The notes under the pieces were generated by a model. That model was given only the letters and a program-made list of their open reading frames with translations. It was not told the origin of the DNA and did no database searches. This document shows positions 24,878-34,367 of a stretch of 64,000 bases of DNA, in pieces. The translations under genes and the position numbers were made by a program. The stretch's first letter is position 1, and the number at the start of each line of letters is the position of its first letter. Source of the stretch: Pseudomonas sp. St316 (GTDB taxonomy: Bacteria; Pseudomonadota; Gammaproteobacteria; Pseudomonadales; Pseudomonadaceae); the NCBI RefSeq assembly GCF_018325905.1, contig NZ_AP021901.1:4216001-4280000 (forward strand), in the 5' to 3' direction.

Positions 24878-26719
24878 TTATCTCGGACCCAGGGCCCCGC
24901 AGACGATCTGCACGGTAAATTCGAAATTATCCGTAGTGAGCCTATCGATTGGCGAACGCCCCTTCAGTCGCTCATGGGGCTCACAGACCGTCCGATAAAG
25001 CCTCCAAGCATCGATATCCGGAAACCGCGCCAACGCAGCAATTACCAACTTGTGCCGCAGTGGATCAAGCTGCCAATCAGGAATGCGCTGACCGCGATTC
25101 CCCAGGCTCAGAGACAGCAGGCGCCGAGCCTTGATATCGCGGTTGATTTGATCTCGGGATTTGCCTGCCAGCTTGGCGAAGACAAGCAGCGGCAGATTAC
25201 TCGAAGCTTCATAGATGGCGAGCATCTCGGCGCGCTGACGTTGTATGTCTGATACTTGGGGTTCGCGCAGCTGTTCAATCTGCGTTGGAGCAAGTAGGAC
25301 AGGTGAATACTGAGCCGCGTTAAGGACCGGCTCGTTGCTGACGGACGTTTTGGAGGCTGGGACCGTCGTCGCTGGGAAGCCACGGCTGTACAGAACTGCG
25401 TTTGCGTTCGCGTTTTCCAACGAAGGTAACGAAGCTGCACCTTCTAAACGAATAGTAAGCGGAGAGCTAGCAGCTTTCAGCTGGCCCTGCCCCCACAGAT
25501 CCAGGCGATTCGCCCAATCCTGCATCATCGTCCGGCGCTGCTCGACGTATTCCGCGTGATTGTAGGCCGCGCTCACCTTATCCGGATCAGCATGAGAAAG
25601 CTGAGCATCCACCCAAACCTTCGGATACCCGATCTCATTCAGCGCCGTCGAGATCGTCGCCCTCATGCCATGGCCGGTGAGTTGATCGGCGTACCCCATC
25701 CGACGTAACGCGCCATTCAGCGTGTTCTCACTGATGCGCTTGCTCAGGTCGCTTCGATGCGCAAACAAGTAGCGCTGTGCGGGAACAACCTGGTCCAACA
25801 AACGACGCACGATTTCCAGAGCCTGAACCGACAACGGCACGATATAAGGCGGTACATTTTGGGTCTGCTTACCTGGCTTTCGCATGGCTAGCTGGAGCTG
25901 TTTCACCACCTCCGCGGGTATCACCCACAACCGCTTCTCCAGATCGAACTGGTCGGGTGTCGCCAACCGCAATTCGCCCGTGCGGACACCGGTCAGCAAC
26001 AACAACCGAAGGCCAAGCCGAGTTTGGTTGGCGCCACCGTAGTTTCGAAGAGCAGCCATCAATGCCGGAAGCTCATCCATTCGGAGAAATGGATTGTGCG
26101 TCACGGGAGGTTTGGGAAGTGCGACCACATCAAGATCTGAAGCCGGGTTGTGTTCCAGCCCCTCGACCTTCACCAGCGCATATCGGAACAATTGGTTGAA
26201 CCAGGTCCGACATTTTTCGGCTGTCGTTAAGGCCTTGCGCTGTTCGATCCTGCTCAGTAAATCCAGCAGATCGTGACGACTGATATCATAGACAGACCGT
26301 CCGCTCAGTACGGGCAGGACGTCTTTATTGAAGATTCTCAAGATCTGCGAGAGCGTGCTCTGGCGCCCTTCCTTCAGGCTTAGCCTGCGGAACTCCACCC
26401 ACTGATTGAACACGGCCTCGAAGGTATGCTCTGTCGCAAAACGAACAGCAAGCCGTTGTTGTTTTCGATGCTCATAGGGGTTGACGCCTTGGGCAACCAA
26501 GGCGCGCGCATCGTCACGTCGTGTACGCGCTTCTTTGAGGGAGATTTGTGGGTAACAACCCAAGGACATGCGCTTCTGCTTGCCTGCCCAGTAGTAGCGG
26601 AAGAGCCAGACTTTTCCGCCGCTGGCCGTCACATTGAGTGTGAGACCATCACTGTCGCCGAGGGTGTAGTCGTTACCGGTGATTCGGGCATGCCGAACTG
26701 TCATTTCTGAGAGTGCCAT
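24878..26719 (-). CDS. int: tRNA-Gly-targeting tyrosine integrase with long C-terminal extension
   Basis: A 613-residue P4/IntB13-type integrase. DUF4102 arm-binding domain at 1-95 (SDGLTLNVTASGGKVWLFRY), core-binding domain at 100-195, catalytic domain with R246 (LLTGVRTGEL), H350-x-x-R353 (TGHGMRA), H376 (LSHAD) and nucleophile Y386 (AAYNHAEY). About 200 further residues follow; 505-610 look like the Xre/MbcA/ParS antitoxin-type fold (DQINRDIKARRLL, IPDWQLDP...). Integrases of ICEclc type share this long form. The gene lies next to the tRNA-Gly it targets and is read away from it. It excises and inserts the element at the tRNA 3' end. Confidence 0.92.
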   Translation of the reverse strand: MALSEMTVRHARITGNDYTLGDSDGLTLNVTASGGKVWLFRYYWAGKQKRMSLGCYPQISLKEARTRRDDARALVAQGVNPYEHRKQQRLAVRFATEHTFEAVFNQWVEFRRLSLKEGRQSTLSQILRIFNKDVLPVLSGRSVYDISRHDLLDLLSRIEQRKALTTAEKCRTWFNQLFRYALVKVEGLEHNPASDLDVVALPKPPVTHNPFLRMDELPALMAALRNYGGANQTRLGLRLLLLTGVRTGELRLATPDQFDLEKRLWVIPAEVVKQLQLAMRKPGKQTQNVPPYIVPLSVQALEIVRRLLDQVVPAQRYLFAHRSDLSKRISENTLNGALRRMGYADQLTGHGMRATISTALNEIGYPKVWVDAQLSHADPDKVSAAYNHAEYVEQRRTMMQDWANRLDLWGQGQLKAASSPLTIRLEGAASLPSLENANANAVLYSRGFPATTVPASKTSVSNEPVLNAAQYSPVLLAPTQIEQLREPQVSDIQRQRAEMLAIYEASSNLPLLVFAKLAGKSRDQINRDIKARRLLSLSLGNRGQRIPDWQLDPLRHKLVIAALARFPDIDAWRLYRTVCEPHERLKGRSPIDRLTTDNFEFTVQIVCGALGPR

Positions 26720-26873
26720 CGCTAGCTCCTGAACAGAGTCAGGGCCAGATGCTCATCTCGCTACACAATCTGCTCCAGCATTAAACCGATTCAGTGCTCG
26801 TCAGAATCCTGGACTCAATTCTGGACTTACACGCACCGGATAGTGCTGGATTTCGGTGGTTCCCGCTGGAACG

Positions 26874-26895
26874 AAAAAAGGGCCTAAAGGCCCTG
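26874..26895 (-). terminator. intrinsic terminator downstream of tRNA-Gly
   Basis: On the minus strand, CAGGGCCTTTAGGCCC is followed by six T. The stem is GGGCC/GGCCC. It lies 46 bases past the 3' end of the tRNA gene, inside the element, so insertion of the ICE has brought a terminator that can replace the original one. Confidence 0.7.
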
Positions 26896-26941
26896 ATTTC
26901 AATCACTTACAGAATTCAGTGGAACTCTGTAGCGCAATATT

Positions 26942-27017
<76 letters not shown>

Positions 27018-27080
27018 GTCTTGGTGTGGCGCATTCTATAGATTCAGATTACGCCGTCAACCCTTTGATTCAAAAAAGTT

Positions 27081-27641
27081 TTATTTCGGGTCTACGTCGG
27101 TTCGCAGATGCGGCCAGGCGGCGCGCAGGTATTGGACCATCGACCACAGCGTCAGGCCGGCGGAAACCAGCAGCAATGCATAGCCCAACAGCACCCAGAA
27201 GCTGAAGTCCGAAGGGTTGGCCAGGAGGATCACCAGCGCCAACATTTGCGCGGCGGTTTTCCATTTGCCCAGGTTCGACACGGCCACTTGCGCGCGCGCA
27301 CCCAGCTCGGCCATCCATTCGCGCAGGGCCGAGACGACGATTTCGCGCCCGATGATCACCGCCGCCGGCAGGGTCAGCCAGAGGTTGCCGTGTTCCTGCA
27401 CCAGCAGCACCAGGGCCACCGCGACCATCAGCTTGTCGGCCACAGGATCTAGGAAGGCACCGAACGGCGTGCTCTGCTCCAGACGGCGGGCCAGGTAACC
27501 ATCGAGCCAGTCCGTCGCGGCGGCGAAGGCGAAGACCGAGGCGGAGGCCGCGTAGCTCCAGTGGTACGGCAAATAGAACAGCAATATGAAGATCGGGATG
27601 AGCAGGACGCGTAGGACGGTAATCAGATTTGGGATATTCAT
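27081..27641 (-). CDS. pgsA: CDP-diacylglycerol-glycerol-3-phosphate 3-phosphatidyltransferase
   Basis: A 186-residue inner membrane enzyme that joins CDP-diacylglycerol and glycerol-3-phosphate, the committed step to phosphatidylglycerol. It has the CDP-alcohol phosphotransferase signature with D44, D47-G48, A51-R52, G61, D65 and D69 ([10 protein letters not shown], then [10 protein letters not shown]) and about five membrane helices. ATG 27641 ([14 protein letters not shown]) is the usual family start; an in-frame GTG lies two codons earlier. It follows uvrC by 32 bases in the gacA-uvrC-pgsA order conserved in pseudomonads. Confidence 0.96.
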   Translation of the reverse strand: MNIPNLITVLRVLLIPIFILLFYLPYHWSYAASASVFAFAAATDWLDGYLARRLEQSTPFGAFLDPVADKLMVAVALVLLVQEHGNLWLTLPAAVIIGREIVVSALREWMAELGARAQVAVSNLGKWKTAAQMLALVILLANPSDFSFWVLLGYALLLVSAGLTLWSMVQYLRAAWPHLRTDVDPK

Positions 27642-27673
27642 CGGCACAACTGGCTGCGAGGTTGACGGGCATT

Positions 27674-29497
27674 CTACTCGCTGTGCAGGTTTGCATAAAT
27701 CGACTCAGCGAGCTTTTTACTGATACCGGGTGCTTTGGCTATCTCCTCGATGCTGGCACGAGACAGTTCCTGCAATCCACCAAAATGTTTCAACAAGTCG
27801 CGGCGGCGTGTCGGGCCGACGCCTGCCACACCTTCCAGTGTAGACGTACGGCGCGTCTTGCCACGGCGAGCACGGTGCCCGGTGATGGCGAAACGGTGGG
27901 CTTCGTCGCGGATCTGCTGGATCAGGTGCAGCGCTGGCGAATCGCCCTTGAGGGTGAACTCGTGGGCGGCATCGTTCAGGTACAAGGTCTCGAAGCCGGC
28001 CTTGCGCGTCGCGCCCTTGGCCACGCCCAGCAGGATCAGGTCGGGCACCATCAGCTCATTGAGCACATCGCGGGCCATGGACAACTGGCCCTTGCCGCCG
28101 TCCACCAGGAGGATGTCTGGCAACTTGCCCTCCCCGTCCTTGACCTTGCCGAAGCGCCGCATCAACGCTTGATGCATCGCCGCGTAGTCATCGCCGGGCG
28201 TGACGCCTTCGATGTTGTACCGGCGGTAATCGGACTTGATCGGGCCTTCCGGACCGAACACTACGCAGGACGCCACCGTTGCCTCGCCACTGGAATGACT
28301 GATGTCGTAGCACTCCAGCCGCTGCGGCGGCTCGTCCAGGTTAAGGACATCGGCCAGGGCATCGAACCGCGCCGCCACGTGCTGGCGGTTGGCCAGGCGC
28401 GCACCCAAGGCCTGTTCGGCGTTGGTCACGGCCAGTTGCTGCCAACGGGCACGGGTGCCACGAACGCGGTGGCTGATGGTCAGTTCACGACCGCGAAGCT
28501 TGTCGATGGCTTCGATCAGGGCCGGAAAATCCTCGTGGACCACGTTGACGATCAACTCGGCAGGCAAGTCGCGTTCCGGGCTGCTGATGTAGTACTGGCC
28601 CAGGAAAGCCGCCATGACCTCAGCCACGTCCTCCTCGATACCCACTTGGGGAAAGAAGTTCTTGCTGCCCAGCACCCGACCGCCCCGTACGCTGATCAAA
28701 TGCACGCAAGCGCCGCCCGGGTTGATGAACGCGGCGATCACATCGACATCACCGCTGCCACCTTCCATGCTTTGCTGGTCCTGAACGCGGCGCAACAGGC
28801 CAATCTGGTCGCGCAACTCGGCGGCCCGTTCGAACTCAAGATTAACCGCCGCGTCTTCCATGGCTGCCGACAGTTCATCGGTCAGCGCGTTGCTGCGGCC
28901 CTCCAGGAACATCACTGAGTGACGCACGTCTTCGGCATAGACCTGCGGCTCGACAAACCCCACGCAAGGTGCCTTGCAGCGCTTGATCTGGTATTGCAGG
29001 CAAGGCCGGGTGCGGTTCTTGTAGTAGCTGTCTTCACACTGGCGAACGAAAAAAGTCTTTTGCAGCAGGCTGAGGCTTTCACGAATCGCCCCGGCGCTGG
29101 GGTAAGGACCGAAATAGCGTCCCTTGGCTTTCTTCGCCCCTCGATGAATGCTCAGGCGCGGGAACGCCCCGTCGGACAGAAACACGTACGGGTAGGATTT
29201 GTCGTCGCGCAGCAGGATGTTGTACGGCGGGCGCCATTCCTTGATCAGCGTCTGCTCAAGCAGCAGCGCCTCGGTTTCATTGGCGGTGATCGTTGTTTCG
29301 ACTTGGGCGATGCGCCCCACCAGGGCGGCGGTCTTCGGCGCGAGACCGGTTTTGCGGAAGTAACTGGCCAGGCGTTTCTTGAGATTCTTGGCCTTGCCGA
29401 CATAAAGCAGGCGCGCGTCGCTGTCGAACATGCGGTACACGCCGGGGCGGCCACTGCATGTAGACAGGAAAGCGCTTGGATCAAACAATTCAGTCAT
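27674..29497 (-). CDS. uvrC: excinuclease ABC subunit C
   Basis: A 607-residue nucleotide excision repair nuclease that makes both incisions around UvrB-bound damage. GIY-YIG nuclease domain at 15-95 (GRPGVYRMF...[14 protein letters not shown]), Cys-rich linker, UVR motif near 205-240 for UvrB binding, RNase H-like endonuclease domain in the second half ([19 protein letters not shown]) and two C-terminal helix-hairpin-helix motifs ([26 protein letters not shown]). It starts 2 bases after the gacA stop, so it is co-translated with it. Confidence 0.97.
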   Translation of the reverse strand: MTELFDPSAFLSTCSGRPGVYRMFDSDARLLYVGKAKNLKKRLASYFRKTGLAPKTAALVGRIAQVETTITANETEALLLEQTLIKEWRPPYNILLRDDKSYPYVFLSDGAFPRLSIHRGAKKAKGRYFGPYPSAGAIRESLSLLQKTFFVRQCEDSYYKNRTRPCLQYQIKRCKAPCVGFVEPQVYAEDVRHSVMFLEGRSNALTDELSAAMEDAAVNLEFERAAELRDQIGLLRRVQDQQSMEGGSGDVDVIAAFINPGGACVHLISVRGGRVLGSKNFFPQVGIEEDVAEVMAAFLGQYYISSPERDLPAELIVNVVHEDFPALIEAIDKLRGRELTISHRVRGTRARWQQLAVTNAEQALGARLANRQHVAARFDALADVLNLDEPPQRLECYDISHSSGEATVASCVVFGPEGPIKSDYRRYNIEGVTPGDDYAAMHQALMRRFGKVKDGEGKLPDILLVDGGKGQLSMARDVLNELMVPDLILLGVAKGATRKAGFETLYLNDAAHEFTLKGDSPALHLIQQIRDEAHRFAITGHRARRGKTRRTSTLEGVAGVGPTRRRDLLKHFGGLQELSRASIEEIAKAPGISKKLAESIYANLHSE

Positions 29498-29499
29498 TA

Positions 29500-30141
29500 T
29501 CAGGCGCTGGCATCGACCATGCCGTGGCGCACCGCCAACAGTGTCAATTCGACGTCACTGCTGATCGAAAGCTTCTCGAAGATACGGTAACGGTAGGTGT
29601 TGACGGTTTTAGGCGACAGGCACAGCTTGTCGGAGATGATCTGCACCTTCTGGCAACCGACAATCATCAGGGCAATCTGGATTTCCCGTTCCGACAGCGC
29701 ATCGAAGGGCGAATCGTTGGTCGGTTGGAACGACTTGATCGCCAATTGCTGGGCGATTTGCGGGCTGATGTAGCGTTGCCCGGCAAAAACCAGACGAATG
29801 GCCTGGACCATCTCGTTCAAGCCCGCGCCCTTGGTTAGGTAACCCGCCGCGCCCGCCTGCAACAGCCGGGTTGGGAACGGATCCTCTTCGCAGACGGTTA
29901 CCGCGACCACTTTGATGTCCGGGTGACTGCGCAGCAGCTTGCGCGTGGCTTCAAGGCCGCCGATGCCGGGCATCTTGACGTCCATCAATACCACGTCGGG
30001 TTTCAATTCACGCGCCTTGATCAGGGATTCTTCCCCGGATTCAGCCTGGCCAACTACCTGCAGGCCGTCGATGTCAGCCAGCATTCGTGTAATGCCCGTA
30101 CGGACGAGATCATGGTCATCGACCACTAACACCCTAATCAA
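29500..30141 (-). CDS. gacA: response regulator GacA
   Basis: A 213-residue regulator of the GacS/GacA system, which switches on the Rsm small RNAs and so controls secondary metabolism, biofilm and exoenzymes. Receiver domain with D54 ([10 protein letters not shown]) as phosphoacceptor; LuxR-type helix-turn-helix at about 145-205 ([29 protein letters not shown]). The start is TTG at 30141 behind GAGGTGTCTGC; a TTG start for gacA is known in fluorescent pseudomonads. It heads the gacA-uvrC-pgsA unit. An ICE sitting just downstream leaves the operon intact. Confidence 0.97.
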   Translation of the reverse strand: MIRVLVVDDHDLVRTGITRMLADIDGLQVVGQAESGEESLIKARELKPDVVLMDVKMPGIGGLEATRKLLRSHPDIKVVAVTVCEEDPFPTRLLQAGAAGYLTKGAGLNEMVQAIRLVFAGQRYISPQIAQQLAIKSFQPTNDSPFDALSEREIQIALMIVGCQKVQIISDKLCLSPKTVNTYRYRIFEKLSISSDVELTLLAVRHGMVDASA

Positions 30142-30267
30142 GCAGACACCTCACGATTTGGTCTTATTTGGATTGCACAACACCTTAGCAAAAAGCATCC
30201 GGTAGACCTAGCGCAAAGGGACAGATAAAAGTTACAACACATCTTAAGCGGCACGCCATCCGAGGCC

Positions 30268-30702
30268 TCAAGCACCGACGTCTCGCTGCATCCTCAGGAA
30301 ACATTCATCCTCGCCCACGACACGCAGGCCCATGCGTTCGTACAACACCCTGGCCGGATTATCCTTGAACACCGTCAGGCGCAGCGCCGGCCGACGCTCC
30401 AGCCCTACCAGGTCCCAAACCTGTCCGATCGCCCAGGTACCGGCGCCCTGCCCACGGAATGCCTCGTCGATCTGCAGCTCCCGGATGTACAACGCCCGGG
30501 CATCACGACTGAGGCTGACGAAGCCCAGCGCCTGGCCGGCACGGCTGATTATCCAGCTCTGGCGGATGATCCAGGCCAGGTCGAACGCTTCATCCTGCCA
30601 GAGCAAATCATGCTTGAGGTAATAGGCAAGCATGTTGTCGCAGGTCAGCTGCCGGGCGAAGTCGATGTCCCCGGCCGTTGCGGCACGCCACTCGAAGCTC
30701 AT
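30268..30702 (-). CDS. GNAT family N-acetyltransferase
   Basis: A 144-residue GNAT protein: MSFEWRAATAGDIDFARQL, central LYIRELQIDEAFRGQGAG (acetyl-CoA pyrophosphate loop, R-x-x-G-x-G/A) and a C-terminal NPARVLYERMGLRVV. The substrate is not predictable. ATG 30702 has GAGG upstream and is preferred to GTG 30708. It begins 11 bases after the nitrilase-family gene, so the two form a small operon, perhaps for modifying and hydrolysing a related amide (inference). Confidence 0.88.
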   Translation of the reverse strand: MSFEWRAATAGDIDFARQLTCDNMLAYYLKHDLLWQDEAFDLAWIIRQSWIISRAGQALGFVSLSRDARALYIRELQIDEAFRGQGAGTWAIGQVWDLVGLERRPALRLTVFKDNPARVLYERMGLRVVGEDECFLRMQRDVGA

Positions 30703-30712
30703 GAACACCTCA

Positions 30713-31471
30713 TCAAAGCACTTGCACCGGCACGACTTGCCCTACCCAACCGTTGACATCGCGGCGGGCGATCACCAACAGCTCGCCCGTGCCAGGCGCT
30801 GCCGCGAGCAGCGAACCGTCCGGGCCCCAGATAGCACTGCGGCCAGCCGATTCCCAGCCTCCGGTGGCGCCGCCATGATTGGCCATCAACACGGTCATGG
30901 CATGCTGCCGGGCATATCCTTGCAGCAATGCCGTATCGGACGCGTAGCCACCCTCGGTGATCAACACCCCCGCCGCATAGAGCGTAGCGCCCTGCCCGGC
31001 TGCCGCCGCAGCATGGCTGGCGTGGGAAAAATCGGCGCATACGGCCAGGGCGATGCAATCCTGCCCCATCGCCAGTATCGAACCGCCATGGCCCGGGGCG
31101 AAGGCGACTTCTTCCCCCGCGTGCAGATGCTGCTTGCTGTACACCCCGAGGGAGCCGTCAGCGCCGAGGACCAACGCGCCGATCAACACCGGGGCGTCCG
31201 CCGACAGGCGAATCGGCATGCCCACCACCGCCGTCAGGCCGAGCTCGCGGGCCAAGTCACGCAGCGGTTGCAGTACGCCATCCTCCGGCAGGATGGCCAG
31301 ATCCGCCGCCAGGCCACGCTCGTAGCCGGTGAGCGACAGCTCAGGAAACACCAGCAACTCGACGCCCTGTTCAGCGGCCGCCTGCATGAAATGCTGATGA
31401 CGAACGAGGTTGGCACGAACGTTCCCCGCAATGGAGATCGACTGGGCGGCGGCGAAGGTTGGAGCGGTCAT
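30713..31471 (-). CDS. carbon-nitrogen hydrolase (nitrilase superfamily)
   Basis: A 252-residue enzyme with the nitrilase-superfamily catalytic triad: E44 (VFPELSLTGY), K113 (YSKQHLHAGEE) and C145 (LAVCADFSHA). Members hydrolyse amides, carbamoyl compounds or nitriles. The size and motif spacing fit the amidase branches and not true nitrilases, which are longer. It is cytosolic, with no signal peptide. It is first in a two-gene unit with the GNAT gene. Confidence 0.9.
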   Translation of the reverse strand: MTAPTFAAAQSISIAGNVRANLVRHQHFMQAAAEQGVELLVFPELSLTGYERGLAADLAILPEDGVLQPLRDLARELGLTAVVGMPIRLSADAPVLIGALVLGADGSLGVYSKQHLHAGEEVAFAPGHGGSILAMGQDCIALAVCADFSHASHAAAAAGQGATLYAAGVLITEGGYASDTALLQGYARQHAMTVLMANHGGATGGWESAGRSAIWGPDGSLLAAAPGTGELLVIARRDVNGWVGQVVPVQVL

Positions 31472-31626
31472 GGGTCATCCTTGGAAGGCGCTGCAAACCT
31501 GAAGTTTGTCATAAAGCCCAGCGGACTCAAGCCAGGGTGAACAATTGCATACCCTCGATAGAATTTTCTGATTGAAGCGGCGCACCGTCCTCAAGTAAGC
31601 TCAGGGCCATTCACCGGAGACAGACC

Positions 31627-31755
31627 ATGTTCAACGCCCTCTCACCGCTCCAAACCGCCAGCGCCCCGCGCTCGGTTGCGGCTGCCTGGGCGAACAGCGT
31701 TCAAACTCCGGTCAGCTTTTATTTGGGGTATTGGTTTAGCCACTGGCGCGCCTGA
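31627..31755 (+). CDS. aromatic leader peptide 1 of the DAHP synthase gene
   Basis: A 42-residue open frame behind a CGGAGACAGACC ribosome-binding site. Its second half is crowded with aromatic residues (SFYLGYWFSHWRA), two Trp codons lying near the end. It is followed 51 bases later by a strong terminator and then by the first enzyme of aromatic amino acid synthesis. This is the layout of a transcription-attenuation leader in which ribosome stalling at aromatic codons lets transcription continue. Confidence 0.8.
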   Translation: MFNALSPLQTASAPRSVAAAWANSVQTPVSFYLGYWFSHWRA

Positions 31756-31805
31756 TACCCAACCGGCGCCCATTTTAAACGGGTCGCCTTCCAGAGTTTT
31801 CCAAA

Positions 31806-31842
31806 CCCCCGGTCGGCCTCCCGACCGGGGGTTTTGTTTTTT
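31806..31842 (+). terminator. attenuator terminator upstream of the DAHP synthase
   Basis: An 11-bp stem, CCCCCGGTCGG / CCGACCGGGGG, with a 4-base loop followed by TTTTGTTTTTT. It lies between leader peptide 1 and leader peptide 2, before the DAHP synthase. An upstream structure (GGCGCCC...GGGTCGCC, 31764-31787) may compete with it. Confidence 0.9.
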
Positions 31843-31887
31843 CAGGCCCCACACATTTGCAGCACCAGACAACTTGAGGATTGAGCC

Positions 31888-32040
31888 ATGAACTACGCCA
31901 CTTATTACCGTTACGACAGTTTTTCCGCCTGGCGATTTACCAGCCACCGCTCGGGACAGCCTGCCGCCTCCGATCGGTCACCTACCGGTGGCAAGCCTCA
32001 ATTGCGGGCCAATCCGGCCAATTGTCGAACACCCCACTAG
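31888..32040 (+). CDS. second leader-like ORF, tyrosine-rich
   Basis: A 50-residue frame behind TTGAGGATTGAGCC. It opens with MNYATYYRYDSFSAWRF: four Tyr among the first nine residues, then Phe and Trp; the tail is Pro/Arg/Ser-rich. It ends 47 bases before the DAHP synthase start. No U-tract terminator follows it, so it may act by translational coupling or Rho-dependent control and not by classical attenuation. Being Tyr-rich while leader 1 is Phe/Trp/Tyr-mixed suggests two sensors in series. Confidence 0.6.
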   Translation: MNYATYYRYDSFSAWRFTSHRSGQPAASDRSPTGGKPQLRANPANCRTPH

Positions 32041-32087
32041 GACCGGCGCGCGGGAATGAACCCGCCGCCCGTCCAGGAAGCCAGATC

Positions 32088-33158
32088 ATGAATTCGTCCG
32101 TCTCCGCTTTGCCGCTGTCCACGCTCAACCCTGCCAACGAAGCCCTGACCCTGCGTCTGCCGAGCTCATTGCAACTCAAGCACCAATTGCCCCTCAGCCC
32201 CGCGCTGAGCCACCAAGTGAGCGTCCATCGCCAGGCCATCCGCGCGATCCTCGACGGTGAGGACTCCCGCCTGTTGGTCATCGTCGGCCCCTGCTCGATC
32301 CACGACCCGAAATCCGCCCTCGAATACGCCGCCAATCTGGCTCGCCTGGCCCATGAAGTGAGCGACAGCATGCTGCTGGTGATGCGCGCCTACGTGGAAA
32401 AGCCCCGCACGACCGTAGGCTGGAAAGGCCTGGCTTACGATCCTGGCCTGGATGGCAGCGATGACATGGCGGCCGGCCTGACCCTGTCCCGGGAATTGAT
32501 GCGCGAAATATTGCAACTGGGCTTGCCCGTCGCCACCGAACTGTTGCAACCCATGGCTGCCAGTTACTTCGACGACCTGCTCAGTTGGGTCGCCATCGGT
32601 GCACGCACCACCGAATCGCAGATTCATCGGGAAATGGCCAGCGGCCTGGGCATGCCGGTAGGGTTCAAGAACGGCACGGACGGCGGGGTCGGTATTGCCT
32701 GCGATGCCATGCGCTCTGCCTCCCATCCCCATCGGCATTTCGGCGTGGACAGCCAAGGGCATCCGGCGATCATCCAGACACCGGGCAACCCCGACACCCA
32801 CCTGGTGCTGCGCGGCGGCCATCGGGGGCCGAACTACGACCAGCAAAGCGTCACGCAGATACACCACGACCTGACCCGCCTCAAGATACCGGCCCGGATC
32901 ATGGTGGACTGCAGCCATGCCAACAGCGGCAAAGACCCGCTGCGCCAACCGCAGGTGTTCAATGACGTGCTGGAACAACGACTGCAAGGAAACCGCGACC
33001 TGATCGGCATGATGATCGAAAGCCATCTGTTCGAAGGCTGCCAACCGCTGGGCCCATCGATGCGCTACGGCGTATCGGTCACTGACGGTTGCCTGGGCTG
33101 GGAGTCCACCGAGCAGTTGTTGCGCGAGGCCCATCGCAAGCTGCAATTGCCAGCCTGA
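32088..33158 (+). CDS. aroG: 3-deoxy-7-phosphoheptulonate (DAHP) synthase, class I
   Basis: A 356-residue AroFGH-type enzyme that condenses phosphoenolpyruvate and erythrose-4-phosphate in the first step of the shikimate pathway. Motifs: VGPCSIHDPK near 65, PRTTVGWKGL near 105, GARTTESQIHREMASG near 175-190, DCSHANSGKD near 270-285 (metal and substrate binding). ATG 32088 has CCAGGAAGCC upstream. Which amino acid inhibits it cannot be read from sequence; the leaders suggest control by Phe/Tyr/Trp supply. The symbol aroG is used in the generic sense. Confidence 0.93.
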   Translation: MNSSVSALPLSTLNPANEALTLRLPSSLQLKHQLPLSPALSHQVSVHRQAIRAILDGEDSRLLVIVGPCSIHDPKSALEYAANLARLAHEVSDSMLLVMRAYVEKPRTTVGWKGLAYDPGLDGSDDMAAGLTLSRELMREILQLGLPVATELLQPMAASYFDDLLSWVAIGARTTESQIHREMASGLGMPVGFKNGTDGGVGIACDAMRSASHPHRHFGVDSQGHPAIIQTPGNPDTHLVLRGGHRGPNYDQQSVTQIHHDLTRLKIPARIMVDCSHANSGKDPLRQPQVFNDVLEQRLQGNRDLIGMMIESHLFEGCQPLGPSMRYGVSVTDGCLGWESTEQLLREAHRKLQLPA

Positions 33159-33171
33159 GACCCGAACACGC

Positions 33172-33195
33172 CGCCCCCTGGAACCAGGGGGCGGT
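33172..33195 (+). terminator. stem-loop after the DAHP synthase
   Basis: A perfect 11-bp stem CCGCCCCCTGG / CCAGGGGGCGG with a 2-base gap between the arms, 14 bases after the stop codon. No U run follows, so it may protect the 3' end of the RNA more than terminate. Confidence 0.5.
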
Positions 33196-33202
33196 GCAAG
33201 CC

Positions 33203-33296
33203 ATGCGGGAACGAGCTTGCTCGCGATAGCGTCAGTTCTGCCAACATCGATGCTGCCTGACATACCGTCATCGCGAGCAAGCTCGCTCACACAGCG
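33203..33296. repeat. REP pair (head-to-head)
   Basis: GAGCTTGCTCGCGAT and its inverse ATCGCGAGCAAGCTC face each other across about 55 bases between the convergent DAHP synthase and Ig-like protein genes. A Pseudomonas intergenic palindrome of the REP/REPIN type. Confidence 0.85.
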
Positions 33297-33305
33297 GTGC
33301 CTTGC

Positions 33306-34367
33306 TCAGCCTGGCGCTTTGGAACGCACCTGCACCGTCACCGACTCTGAACGCTGGCTGACGTCATCCAGGCGCTCGACCTGATAGAACACCCCCACCG
33401 ACCTGTCGCCCTGAGCCTGCCAATACGCCGCTGGAACCACAAAAACGAGCGGCTGACCTGCCGTGGCCTCGGTGACTTCGCGCTCCAGGACATGAGCGGA
33501 GCTGCCATTGCACTGCAACCAGACCAGCTCGCCCGCCTCAAGCCCGGGATCATCGATGACAATCGTCACCCCCTCTTGCAAATCGTCGACATTCAGCCAA
33601 CCGTCGTTCATCTCCCGAATCCTGGGCGCCTTCAACGCAGGACGCAGCAGAGGACCGATGTGCAACGACAAGGGCTCGGCGCGGCGCACCGAATGTCCGC
33701 GCCTGACGACATAGACCAAGGCCAGGTTATGCCCTACATGGGGAGCGATCAGCGAATGATCGACCCAGAGCGATACCTCACGACCGACAGCATGGGCTTC
33801 TATCTCCAGCACATCGCGCCACAGCACGTTGGAAGTTTTGCTGGCCGTCAGGATCAACCGATCGCCGACCGCCATCCTGGCGTAGGGCCTAATCGTCACC
33901 CACGTTCCGTCAGGTACCCGACTCGGATCAAGGCTGCCACCCACCGCATCGTTGGCAATGGCAGGCAGCAGTTGCGGTGATGCATCGCCGATGTCCAGTT
34001 GCAAGTGTTGCGAAGCCAGGGTGACCGGCAACTGTTTGCCCGTCACCTGGTAGGAGAGCTCCAGCGAGCCACCGTCCAACTCGGCGATATGCGGTTCGCG
34101 CACGACGAACACCACGTCTCGCCCGACTTGCCGCTCCGTGACGAACCCGGCCACTTCATGTCGGTAAGGCTCTCCCTCGTTGTTGAGTCCATGCCAACGC
34201 AGCAGCACCTCATCCCCGCACGCCATCATCGGATAAGGCTTGACGGTAACGACGACCTTGCGCCAAGCGGGGTCGATCACCCCGTCCCTGGCCGCGGCCA
34301 GGACCGGTGGCGGCAGCCTTGCCCTAGAGGTTGAACGGGATCGTTGGAGAGTGGGGTAAGTGATCAT
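33306..34367 (-). CDS. unknown protein with three Ig-like repeats
   Basis: A 353-residue protein built from about three similar beta-rich modules of about 100 residues. Each contains a VTVKPYPMMACGDEVLLRW-like strand pair: at about 35-55, 145-165 (VTIRPYARMAVGDRLIL) and 255-275 (VTIVIDDPGLEAGELVWL). No signal peptide is seen with the start at 34367 (GGAGCCTGCAC upstream). Such repeats are found in Pseudomonas surface or exported proteins of unknown role. The neighbours give no further clue. Confidence 0.7.
   Translation of the reverse strand: MITYPTLQRSRSTSRARLPPPVLAAARDGVIDPAWRKVVVTVKPYPMMACGDEVLLRWHGLNNEGEPYRHEVAGFVTERQVGRDVVFVVREPHIAELDGGSLELSYQVTGKQLPVTLASQHLQLDIGDASPQLLPAIANDAVGGSLDPSRVPDGTWVTIRPYARMAVGDRLILTASKTSNVLWRDVLEIEAHAVGREVSLWVDHSLIAPHVGHNLALVYVVRRGHSVRRAEPLSLHIGPLLRPALKAPRIREMNDGWLNVDDLQEGVTIVIDDPGLEAGELVWLQCNGSSAHVLEREVTEATAGQPLVFVVPAAYWQAQGDRSVGVFYQVERLDDVSQRSESVTVQVRSKAPG

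Noticed and set aside
26809..26827. Tandem CTGGACT boxes 12 bases apart upstream of the integrase
   Set aside because: Could be integrase arm sites, but two 7-base matches are too weak to call.
27629..28918. 429-codon frame antisense to uvrC
   Set aside because: uvrC is unmistakable on the other strand; no support for this frame.
32166..33290. 374-codon frame antisense to the DAHP synthase
   Set aside because: Mirror of a well-conserved enzyme; no start signal.
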